Assembly: GCF_000002995.4 (NCBI RefSeq)
Contig: NW_025062477.1
Span: forward strand, 7,102,649 to 7,166,648
DNA length: 64,000 bases
Direction: 5' to 3'
Source: Brugia malayi
Lineage: Eukaryota > Nematoda > Chromadorea > Rhabditida > Onchocercidae
The notes under the pieces: generated by a model
What the model saw: the letters and a program-made list of their open reading frames with translations, nothing else
Database searches by the model: none
Told to the model about the DNA's origin: nothing
Position numbers and translations under genes: made by a program
In this document: in pieces, positions 38,978-50,244 of the stretch
Position numbering within the stretch: the stretch's first letter is position 1
Layout of the letters: each line of letters starts with the position of its first letter

Positions 38978-41900
38978 ATGCCAGTTGTACAGATAGATGT
39001 GTCCACTGCGAATGCAAGCAAACAGTCACATTTACGACCTGATGGAGCAATCGTTCCGGTGGTACAGGATGAGTCTCTCGAGCAGCACCAGTCAGTCAGG
39101 TAATCTGCTCAGAACCGGATAGTCAGTATTTCATCTATTATGTGTGTAGATGTTTCTTGCCAAAGTGCCGGGCAGTTTTGCTCGAAAAAAACCACTGAGT
39201 TATTCGGTAGGCTGTTGGAGAGGTCTAAATTGTATTCTTGTCTTCAATTTTTTCCTTTTTCTTAACGGTTCAATTTGATCTTCTGAATTGAGGGTGTTTT
39301 CAGCTGCTCTTATTGGTAGTAAAAATCTTCTTGTCAGTTCTCGAAAATATTTACAAATTTCAGCAGCAAGAGGACAGAACCTGGCAATGTAGTCGAGTCA
39401 CATGATTCTTGCTATTCGAGCTGTTCGGAAGAATCGCATAGCTCGTCATCGCGAGAACCATTGGATAGTATCGCGAAGGGAATCGCACAGCTGAGCACAT
39501 CTAGTACAGAATCTAATTCAGCAGATTCCGGATTTGAGCAGCAGCACCCTTCAAAACATAGATTTCTTCAGAATGTAGATTTCGTAACACGACTCGGATA
39601 TTCTGTACAACAGTTGGAAACTGTCCTTGGAAAGCTTGGAATGAATGTCAGAAAGGTGGGTCGGAAAACCGAGGGAATTCAAGTTCGGTTAATTTTATCC
39701 TTTTATTCGCTTTCAACTTCATCTTTAGTTAATTTTATTCTAATTTTTCTTTCAACTCTTCCAACCGTTAATTATTAGTAGATGAATATATAGTTGAAAT
39801 GTCTTATCTGATATTTCAATGCATATATTTCAGCGATGAATTTGTAAGTTTGTCCTTAGTTGAATAATAGTTAATTGAATAATAATAACTTATTAATATA
39901 CCTAGTAATATTTGTTTAGATTGGTTGATATAAGAATATTTTGAATATTTCGATGTGAGAAGTAAATAGAAAATAGACAAATGTTTTTTTCTCAAATGTT
40001 TTAATTGCCAATATTTTATTGCATTGTTGTAAGAATAATTTCATATTTAATTCAATGATTTTCGGTGCTCTTTCTCACTCTTTGCTGCTTTCTATGAAAA
40101 CATCTCGTTCCACAGTCTATTTATCATCCTAACTGACCTTCATTATATTGAATTATCATCGAGTTCATCTTTGAGAAGTAGATTTCTACTTACCTCCTAT
40201 CCCTATGATATATGAAAATCCGTGTGGGCATCAATATGAAGATCAATTGAAATGCCAGATTGCACATGCACAAATCTATGCAAACTGCAACTCATGTTCG
40301 GGCGATGAGTATAACAAAGATTGTTGGGCATTAATATTTGATTACTTGAAATAACATTTTCTTGTAGAAAACAAGTTGTTTTCAGAACTAATTTGGAATG
40401 ATGCTGATAAACGCATGCTCAAAAGAGATTCTGGTGCATTTGTTTTTTAAATAGCGGAATATATAATATGATAGGTGTGCAGTAATCACATTCCAATCAA
40501 TTTTCTTAAAAAACAAAGTTTGAAAAAATATAGGACCATAATTATTTTAGCTCACTTCTAGATCAAATTCCAGGATCAAATACTTGATGAGCTGATCAAG
40601 TTTGGGCCTGGAATGGTGGATCAAGGTTCGAAAGTGGTTGAAAGTAAGTCACCAAACACACTCACCACAGAACTTCGCAGCATCGTTATCGATGGTTCTA
40701 ATATCGCTATGACGTTTGTTTCACTTATCACTTGTTGGAAAATTGAATATTCTTTTTTGGCTTACATTTAAGTGTATTATTTATTATTAACATCTGAATC
40801 ACTGAAACCAAGTACTTCTAACTGAATATTTTAAGAGCTTACGATTATATTGAAATACAGTCGAATATAAAATTATGAATGATACTAATGATCCATAACA
40901 GTAAAATTAATTCTTTGATAAGTGATTTTAATTTCCTTTTCCAGTACTGAGTCTCGAACCAGAACTTACCAATGACCTTCATTTGTAGTCCATATTGAAT
41001 TACTGAAATCATATTTTCAGAGCAAATGTAGTCCATTGATTTGTCTAGATCTTAACATTGATCAGCTCATCCGTCATTCTTGTCCTGTCCAAAAGTGTCT
41101 TTGATCAGTGAAAATTGTAAATTATATTCTATAAAAATTTTTACAATAAAAAAAAAAAGAATAGTTAGAATTACATACAAATTAGTAATAATTTCTACTA
41201 CTAATATTTTTGCTGACATTTTCTGAGTTTTGTGTATTAAAAAGATATTTAATATATTTATGAATTTTCAATGGTGCAGCAAAATGAAGTGTTAGAAATG
41301 TGACAGTTATGTTCGATCTTTTCTGCTAGCATTGATAATGTGAAAAATGCAGCTTGATTTACTTAATTAACTTTTTTCAAAATTAGAAAAACAGGATTAT
41401 TGATAATATAGATCTCTGTGATAACAAATTTGTCACAGTTATCCTTGAGACTCACCAACGTACGAAAATAGATAAAAAATATTGCTTATTTAATTTGTTA
41501 CTGATATTAATTGAAACGGTCACTGTTTTCATTTCTAATCAGTTCATTTGCCTTTCCTCGTCACTTTGTGTTGTTAAAAAATATGTCTCACAGTTTTGTC
41601 GCATTATAAATTTTTTTTCGATATAAGTAGCTTCGATTACGCTTTCCATAAGTTTTCCATTTACCAAATATTTATAAAATTAACTGAGTGAAGTCGATGA
41701 AATCATTTCATTCCCTCAGTTGATCAATTTTTGCCCTTTCAAGGCCATGGATTCAAGAGAGTTTCAGATACGGCCGCAAAGAGGTATTTTCTTGTCGTGG
41801 TATACGTGAATGTGTGCAGTTTTTCCGTAATCGCGGTCATACAGACGTAATTGTTTTCGTTCCTCAATTTCGGCGTGAAATAGCCCGTTCAGATTGTCCA

Positions 41901-44900
41901 ATTACCGATCAATATATACTTTTCGAATTAGAAAAGGAAAATGTCTTAGTTAGTTTTAATTTTTTCTTTTTCGCTTTCGTAAAGGCAGCGGAGACCGTTA
42001 AGTTTAGAATTCAAAGTAAGGCGTTTATTTATTCGGAATCACATTTTCGTTCGCCACCTTTATTTATCTATTTCCACAACTTGTTATCAAAGGTTCATTC
42101 AATTTTTCATCATTTATTGCAAAGTTTCAACACTGGCTTAAAAAATTTTGGTAGAGGTTAGGAAAAATGATGATGATGATTTTAATATTACCGTTTTAGC
42201 TTCAGTGAATGTAGAAGTAATTTATAGATATGGACACCATCGCGTCGCATCAATGGTCGCCGAATTGTATGTCATGATGACCGGTATATCCTGAAAACAG
42301 CGGAAGAGAAGGATGCAGTAATAGTAAGTAATGATGAGTATCGAGATTTAATCAAGGAAAATCCACAATATCGAAAACTAGTCGATGAAAGGCTTTTAAT
42401 GTATTCATTCGTTGATGGCAGGTATAGTTTTGTCCTATATATCTTCAGAAATTTCATTCTTTTTCAAATGCCTTTGCAAATGATCATTTTTATGGCCGAA
42501 TAATAGTAATGATTTTGGATTTTTAATGGATAAAACTGTGAAATAAGATGATACCTATGATAGCGTTCACATCGTTGTTGCTGCACTTCTCGATTAACAT
42601 TGACGAATGAGCTTTTTTAATTTTCTGGTTGACCTTTCTAATTACTCTAATTGTTTCGCTTCAGTTCATTTGTTTCAGAAGTTTAATTTTCGTATTCGTT
42701 TCATTTTCATAGCCTTACTTAGTATTTATGAAGCAAATGGGGCAAAGTATGACCTGTCTCATAAAATTTTCTGAGGACTTTTTGGCTTGTTTTGCAAGAT
42801 TTATGCCACCCGATGACCCACTTGGAAGACATGGACCAAAGTTAACAAAGTTCTTAACGAAGGGAAATCGACAGTCTCAATCCCAAATTTGTCCATATGC
42901 GCGGCGATGCACTTACGGGAATAAATGCAAGTGAGATTTGGTGAAAGATTTCTATTGAACTGGACAGTGTTTTTAAAATTCTGCATAAGCTTGAAATTTT
43001 GAAAAAGTGACAACTTTCGAAGTTGAAAAGAAATGAAAGACATTTGAATTTTTCATATAAAAAAAACTTCACACTTCCCTATTACAAAATTTAAATAATA
43101 CAATGATCTTTATCAGATATTATCATCCGGAAAGACCAAACGGTATTCGTGTTAGTGTTACGGATCGGTTGATGAAAGAAAAACGAAGGCAGTTCCATCC
43201 TATCTGTTTGTTCTTTTGTGATGGACCTTATTGATTTTAACTGTTTTCTAAATATTTTTTCTAAAAAAGGATTCAGTTTTTTAAGTTGATAACTTTTCAA
43301 GCATTAGAATTGGAATTTGAAGTTATTCATATGAAAAAAATCAGAGTTCAATGAGCGAATAACCTTCATATCTTTGAAATATTAATTAATGAATTAGTGT
43401 ATTATGTTAGAAGTTAAGAATAGTTTGCACGTTTTCATGTATATTGTTTTGAATCTAATCCAGTGTGTACCACAATCATTTACAGATTTATCCCAACCAA
43501 AGACAATTCTTTGTCAATGTATGGATCATTCGACACAAAATTTGAATATACCAATTTCAGAGAAGATGATTGTATGTGAGAACGATAAGGTAAGTTGTTT
43601 TAACAACTTAGTATATTAACTTTTTATAGTTCAGTTTGAAACTAAAGTTAAATTTCAGAAGCTGATGCAGAACTCACCGAATCATCATGAGAAGGACGCG
43701 ACACAATCTCTATCTCCTATACCGTCATCTCAACTTTCTGTTTTTAGCGTTCAACAAACCGCCATTCCATTTCTACCATTATCAGTTGATCGGATTCATC
43801 AAATTCGAGAACAGCACTGCTTCACCCCATCGAACGACCCTCGGAAAGTAACAAATTCGAAGCGTTCCCTACCTTTGACTCCTCTAATAAGATGTAATCA
43901 CTCTGCAACAAATGTAACTCATTATTATACAACGGTACTTCCTTCACCCTATCCATGCATCAATTCATTAAATTCATATCGTATGTTCTTCTCTTCTTCT
44001 TTTCTTGATTAAAAAAACGCAATAAGCAACTGAAAGATTTGCAGAAAAGTAGAATAATTTTTTAGGTAGTGTTGAAATATTTTATATAGTTAAAAAATTC
44101 GTAGCGGTTTACGAAAAATTCAAAATATAAAGCTTTCTGAATTCCGTTACTCTTAACTTGTTCACAATGAGGGTGAATTTTAAAATTCTCTCTAACTTGT
44201 ATTTTTTTGGCCGAATCATTTAGAATTAAGAACTGTTTAGAAGACTTATTTCAAAATTTACAATATATAAATTGAATCAAATAAAGATCTGATATAACTT
44301 ACTGTCAACAAGATTAATAAAGATTTTGAATTTTAAGTTTGCTTACTTCCAGACAACGATCTATCTCCCGACTTATGCGGTTTATCGCTACCGCAGCATT
44401 TTGTACGAAATCCGGATACTTTAAGCGACGCATGTGAAACCCGAACCATCACACCTCCACATTTTCTTACTCCGTGTATAAACCTTCGAGACGAATCGAA
44501 ATTTAGCTTGATAAGGCAATAATAATTCCCTCATTACACATGATCAGTCCTTAAAATGCTAATTCGGATTACTATGCATTTTCTCTGTGGAGCTTAGAAA
44601 AAAGCGATCTCCGAATGGTCATCGAGCTTTGAGTCTACATTTAAAGTAGTTTCGAGAAACTTAAAGTTTATTTTCAAGGACGAATTAGGATTGTATTATT
44701 TCCAGATCATCTGAACCAACTTGTCCAGAGGTAATAAACGAACGACATCGATTACAAAATATATTGTGTCAGCTGTTTCCGAAGCAGATCGTATTGACTG
44801 TAATGAAAGCGTTTCCGTATGAAAACAACCCACGAGAGCTTTGCTCATTGATCATAGCAGAACTTCAGAAAGATGATGGTGATAGATTACCAGACAACTT

Positions 44901-44916
44901 GCTGGCTATTCCGTAG
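38978..44916 (+). CDS. rege-1: Regnase/ZC3H12-family endoribonuclease (REGE-1-like)
   Basis: Cytoplasmic RNase that cleaves stem-loops in target mRNA 3' UTRs (family knowledge; REGE-1 in C. elegans). Exons: 38978-39099, 39364-39655, 40574-40713, 41768-41948, 42228-42421, 42799-42930, 43117-about 43205, 43486-43589, 43659-43980, 44353-44473 (or 44515) and 44706-44916; about 635-649 residues. A Ser-rich N terminus leads to a UBA-like domain ([17 protein letters not shown]) at about 115-150. The PIN/NYN nuclease has its acidic residues in place: D178 (VIDGSNIAM), D262 and D263 (CHDDRY), D281 (VSNDEYRD). [13 protein letters not shown] and a CCCH finger C-x5-C-x5-C-x3-H (C341, C347, C353, H357) follow. 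The last exon encodes the conserved C-terminal helical domain ([20 protein letters not shown]). Two junctions are ambiguous: the exon after the finger, and the donor before the last exon. Acceptor 39361-39366 is a tandem CAGCAG. Confidence 0.93.
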
Positions 44917-46675
44917 AAGATAAAGCAAGCTTTGGTGCTTTTACAAAATAAATCTTAGTCTCCTATGCAAGTCTCTTACACTTTATGATGTAATTTTATG
45001 ATATCCGAAAACTAATTTGAAGTATCTTTTTATATCTTTTCAAAATATAGTGATACAACTTCGGAAATAATTGTGATTATGGCTTTTGAAATTTATGAAG
45101 TTTTTGAGACTGATTCCTACAGGTCTAACACATGATGAATCAGAATAATTTGCAGGAAAATTTTTCCACTTGTTGATATCAAACAAACCGCTGAATATTG
45201 GAGAATAAAGATCTGTTGATAATAAGAAGACATCGTAATCTCTTCTGTCATGGATTTCTCCAATGGTCATTGTGAACAAGTTTTTATTTCTCCGTGATCA
45301 TCATCGCCATTCCGGTGCTCTGTATAGTCGATTTCTTGACTGACTCACACCACATGACATTACGGCATTTGCCCGTTGTCTGCTTACGTCATTATCTTGT
45401 TAATATGACTAACTATTCCAATACACTAACGTTTCATTTGTTTCTATTTTGTGGGTTTAATCATAACTTATTCATCAATTAATCATTAAACATATTCTGC
45501 GTGAAACAGGTTGAAGGAAAGTTTACTGGCCCATCCATGCTTCATAAGTATCATTGAACTTGATCGTTAACTACCACTGCACTGCAAGCAACATTCACTA
45601 CTGGTCATATCGCAACTAACTACTTCTACCACTTCAGTAAATCTGTGATGGTTGGTCAGCACTGAGACACTTTCTCTTAACTGCTCAAAGCACGACCAAA
45701 CACATTGAAGTACCAATTTTTGTTTAATAATTGATGTTTAGTGCCACAGTTGTCACAGTTGAATCGGATATGCACAGATCTTTCTTCTAGGTTCACTCGA
45801 AATTGGCATTAAAATCTGTTTGTTACGCAAGTAACAAACAAAACCAAAAACAGATGAAATGACAAATTAATGGACAATATAGAATCTTGACATTGAAGGG
45901 GTAAGTTGAAGAAGGGAATTCCGATTTATTACCAATCACTTAATATGCAAGCAGACTCGCACGATTATATTTTTTTTTAAATATTAGAGAATAAACCTAA
46001 CAAATAAAATTAAAGCTTTCAACGAAAACAATAAATTCCACAATTCTGAAAACCCGTAAGGAGAAAATGGATGCTTTCTCTTGCGACAAAAACAGAAAGA
46101 CTTGGAAATGATAAAAACAAACTTCTGAAAAGAAAACATCGAAAACTAGTGTCAATTTTTTTCCCATCAGGTATCAGTTAATACTATTAATGAGAACGGA
46201 TAACAGAAAAATAGCAATTTTGTCAACTGCTAGGTAATATTATTACTATCCATTGTAATTATTATATAAATAACAGAAAAGTTTTGATTTGAAGTTAGAA
46301 AGAAGTCTAGGCCTACCCATAGACACTGACAAATATCACTAATACAAAATAACGACCTAAGTGTTTCTGGGACCTAAATAATACATCTCTCATCCAAAAG
46401 ATGGTAATTTTTGGTTTCCCTTTAGATTAAAAACGGAAGGAAAAGTAAATAACGAGGCTCTCGTATCTTAGATAAAGCAACGCTTAGGACGAATGAAAAA
46501 AAATCCGAACCCCACCACTAATCAATTAGGAAAGCGTACAAATATTTGATATATATCAGTTCCGAAATGCACAAAAAGAGATAAACTCTGGATAACAGCC
46601 AACCATTTCTTAAAGAGAGGACAAGCTATCCTCACTCTCCATATTCCTTTTTTTATGAAATTTTATTATGAAGAA
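44917..46675. other. Convergent intergenic region between Regnase and ERO1
   Basis: Holds both 3' UTRs. No exon was recognised. An inverted repeat at about 45814-45856 (TTTGTTAC-GCAA-GTAACAAA core, outer ATCTGT/ACAGAT arms) is the main structure. The ERO1 polyadenylation signal is at 46662-46667 on the minus strand. Confidence 0.5.
45814..45856. other. Hairpin-forming inverted repeat
   Basis: Perfect inner stem GTTTGTTAC / GTAACAAAC with a GCAA tetraloop. The flanking ATCT / AGAT extends the stem after a bulge on the right arm. GCAA is a GNRA-type loop. It lies about 900 bp past the Regnase stop and 820 bp past the ERO1 stop; which transcript (if any) carries it is unknown. Confidence 0.45.
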
Positions 46676-49600
46676 CTAAGTCAATACACGACGGAATTCA
46701 TCAACTTCCCTGATGCTTGATGCATATCTACCGAAACTTTGGAACAACGAAACGACCTCATTCCTGAAACAATAAATGAATGAGATGTCAACGAAAGGAA
46801 TCAACTATAACGGTTCTTCTCACATCATGCAATCAATAACCAAAAAAGTCTGAAAAAGAAAATGGTCATGACAATTTGTTCTCCAGAACCTTCATCTCTA
46901 AAATAAGTGAATCATGAAAAGTTCCTAGACAAAAAACTGAAGAGCGAGTGGTGAAGGTAAAAGTAGACTTAATGAAAAACCAGTATTGGAAAATTGTGCT
47001 AACGTCTATCCTCTGCAGTAGATTATAGTTTCTTTGAAAAAAAAAAAAAAAAACAGAAATCATAAAACAGCATAAAACCAAGTAAATAAAGTTTAAATAA
47101 ACAATAAGAGCAATAAGACAATAAGAGTCTTACGAATCGCTTAAGAGAAATTATACCTTGTTAACTGGAAAGGTGGATGAACAATGCCATCTTGAGTTTT
47201 ATAATGAGAAGTTGGTAAATCAGAAAATAATATTTTCAGTGCTGTGCCCATTCCATGTGTCTGCAGTTTTCCCCACAAACGACATTTATCACAGCCAACA
47301 CAATCCATAATTCGTGAAATGTTGAAAAAATGTTGACGGAATTCTTCACGCAATTCCCGGGCCGTTGCTTCAACACCCTATAAATAAGGAGATAAAAACA
47401 TCTAAACACAGTATCTAATTCAGAAGCTTTGCCCAATTAGTATAAAGAACTGAATTAGTTGAATCAAATTCAAAACACTCAAAAAAATCAAGAAATCCTA
47501 AGAAAAACAATGTAAGGGAAACAACAGCCTAGATTTTTACAGCAGAGTCCCATTTTTCTCTAAAACTTATATCAATATATTCAAAACCCACTGTGAACAT
47601 TTCAGTCTCATCGAAAGGATCACTGAATTTTTTCAAAGCACTCATTAATTCTTCCACTGTTTTACGTGTTTCTGCATCTTCCTAGAATAAACAATTTTCA
47701 ATGTTATTTATATTAATGAATCGTATTCTTTTTAGGAATTTTACAATAAATTTTTTTACAAATCTTTTTCTTTTTTTACAATACGCTTCAGGAAAAGGAT
47801 TCAGTTTTACTTTTCAAAATCCAAGAAAACCTTTGGATTCCCAGTGTAAAATAATTCTTTGCGAAAATAAGGTGTTGCTTTTACGAGTGCTCTCAGTTCA
47901 AAAAGATAGACGAAATAAATATTTTTTAGCCTCTGTGGTCCTTCAGGTGTCCATTTTGTCCCGAAACGATTTTTGAAAAGCTCCGTATTTCTAAACCAAA
48001 TTCCATCTCCAAAACCAACATGACCTAAATGGAAAGAAAAGTAAGAATTGCTTCAATTACAATTTTAATACAGATTAAACTGAAATTGTTATGCTTGTCT
48101 ATGGTCACTCCTCATCAGATGGTCAACACCACAACATTATCTAAACTAGAGAATGATTACATAGATTAAATTCTTTTGTTTATTTCTATGCTTAAATAGT
48201 AAGTTACATGCTGAACGGACTAATTATCTCTTATAGTGTCCAAAGAACCATTTTCGCTCCCAAAATATAACGATTTTCAACAGACATTGTCACTATGTGT
48301 TTGAAAATGAAAGATGAACGAAATGAACAAAGAGACTTTTATAGTTAAAGATTTTTGCTATTTGACAGTTATAAAAATTTCACTTGATTTGAAACTGTTA
48401 GAAGCGATCGATATAGTAATCGCAGAATGCAGACCCGAAATCAAACGATAGAAAACACGTTTTTCAAAGCACATTCCTACAAAAATCTTTAAAGAGTTTT
48501 ACACCAGCAACAAACGCAAATGTGATTAATTGTTGTCCATAAAACATAAGTTTACGTATGCAAAGAATTTCAAATACGATACCTGCAACAAAAACATTTG
48601 AACTCACCGAAGGAATTAGGATGAACAAGGAAATTTTTGTCAAATTTCATATTTGGTCTGAAAAAACAAAAGAATGTACCAAATTTCAATTACTACACGG
48701 AAGAAGCAGGCACTCAATGAGTGCAGTTATTTTTACTTCGAATTATTTATTGTGTAATTTGAATTATTGCTTTGTTGCGTGTATGAATGATCACTTGTGG
48801 AACTTTCTAAGGAACTGTCAAAATTGAGTGCTCAGTAAATATATTCAATGCTCAAATTATATAATTTTCCATCAACTGACAACTGGGAACAGTTTTATAA
48901 TTACAACAGTATAAAAATATCCCAGCAGTAATTTTTTTGACTAACTTGAAACAGTTTTCTTGATAAATACAAGTCCACACTTTCTGTGCGCTATCGCCTT
49001 TGTAACCCGTATATCGTTCAGGATTTCTGGATAAGTCGACATAATGCATAGCTGCTGATCCTTCATCTGAAATAAATCGTATCATTCGATTGATAATTTC
49101 TCTGCGGGTAAAATTTTATCAGCAAATAGCACTCGACTAATCTCTGACACTGTACAATGAAAACGAAAGAAATTGTTCTACATATGGTGTTTCCTAACAA
49201 GAAAATTTATGTCGCTCCTTCAAAGTGTGAAAAATGGAAAAGCTTATACAAAGACACTAGATTTTCGAGAAGAATCCATTAGAGATCTTCACAAGTCTAA
49301 TAAAGTAAACCTTCGAAGTCACAAAATTTATCTTCATTTTCATCGTGCCAGTCCATGTCATTCAGTTGTCGTCGATCACCTTCCGTTAAAGTTGTATCCA
49401 GCGGATCAAATGCATTACTTTCTTCTTTTTCACAGGTTGAATCAGTTCCACCAATCTGAGTTATAAGAGAATCATTTTTCAAAGAAGTTCGAATGAGTTC
49501 AGAACGAACCACTGATATGCTGGCTGGTTGTTTCAAGCCTGATGGAACTTCGTCATCACAATAACCAATGCCACATTCCTTGCTCAAGCACTGCCGATCA

Positions 49601-50244
49601 TCTGGCCAAAATGGACATGTCTTTTCCATGTTAACCTAAAAAGACAAAATTTAATGATATAAAGCTCTTTTCCGATGCTACACTTAAAAATATAAACAAA
49701 TACCTAACCAATAATATTATTATCCACGTTTCTTTCATTTATCCTTTTTTTTTTTTTTCATTTTCTTTGCTGCTCACATTTCAAGGAAACAAAACTGATG
49801 TGACATTCAAATGCACGTGAATAGTAACTCACTTTATAAAACCTGAAAAAATCACGAGTTAGGAGCTTCTGCAATATGGGAAAAACCTCATAGTTGTTGA
49901 AATCATCAATGCTCTCCGCTGTACATCTGGAATAAGTTTAAATATAAAATATCACGGAGGGTTATAGATACTTAACGTGGTTACAAACAGTATTTTAAGA
50001 TACAAACTTTTCAAGCATATTTCAAGTTAATCAAAGCAAATTCTTTCGAATTACTTCACTTATTTGGCTAAATGAATCGAGAAGAGACTAACCGACAATC
50101 ATCGATGATTCCTTGTAATTTACAGAAACATTCTCTATTAGGCTCAAACTGTGCCCAAACTTCACATCCCAACAAACATAATAGTAATAACACAAAAGTA
50201 ACTGCGAATACCCCGGATGAAGAGATTTGTTTCGCGACAATCAT
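46676..50244 (-). CDS. ero-1: ERO1 endoplasmic reticulum oxidoreductase
   Basis: FAD-dependent ER thiol oxidase that reoxidises protein disulfide isomerase, passing electrons to O2. Minus-strand exons: 50244-50093, 49926-49833, 49635-49311, 49066-48946, 48657-48608, 48476-48384, 48024-47831, 47681-47592, 47377-47157 and 46763-46676; 475 residues with closing phases, like human and C. elegans ERO1. A signal peptide (hydrophobic [10 protein letters not shown]) is followed by [13 protein letters not shown]. The shuttle cysteines are C103-x4-C108 (CGIGYC). ERYTGYKG, the FAD-site [12 protein letters not shown], and [16 protein letters not shown] are present. The active-site CVGC is at 399-402, followed by [23 protein letters not shown] short 93-base exon (48476-48384) carries the FAD-binding His/Ser region and is easy to miss; its donor could also lie 12 bases earlier. 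AATAAA lies 9 bases after the stop. Confidence 0.95.

Noticed and set aside
41741..41767. Earlier acceptor for the Regnase exon (TTTCAAG before GCCATGG)
   Set aside because: It would insert extra residues between the [10 protein letters not shown] and [10 protein letters not shown] blocks; the later TTTCAG acceptor gives [13 protein letters not shown], aligning with the family without a gap.
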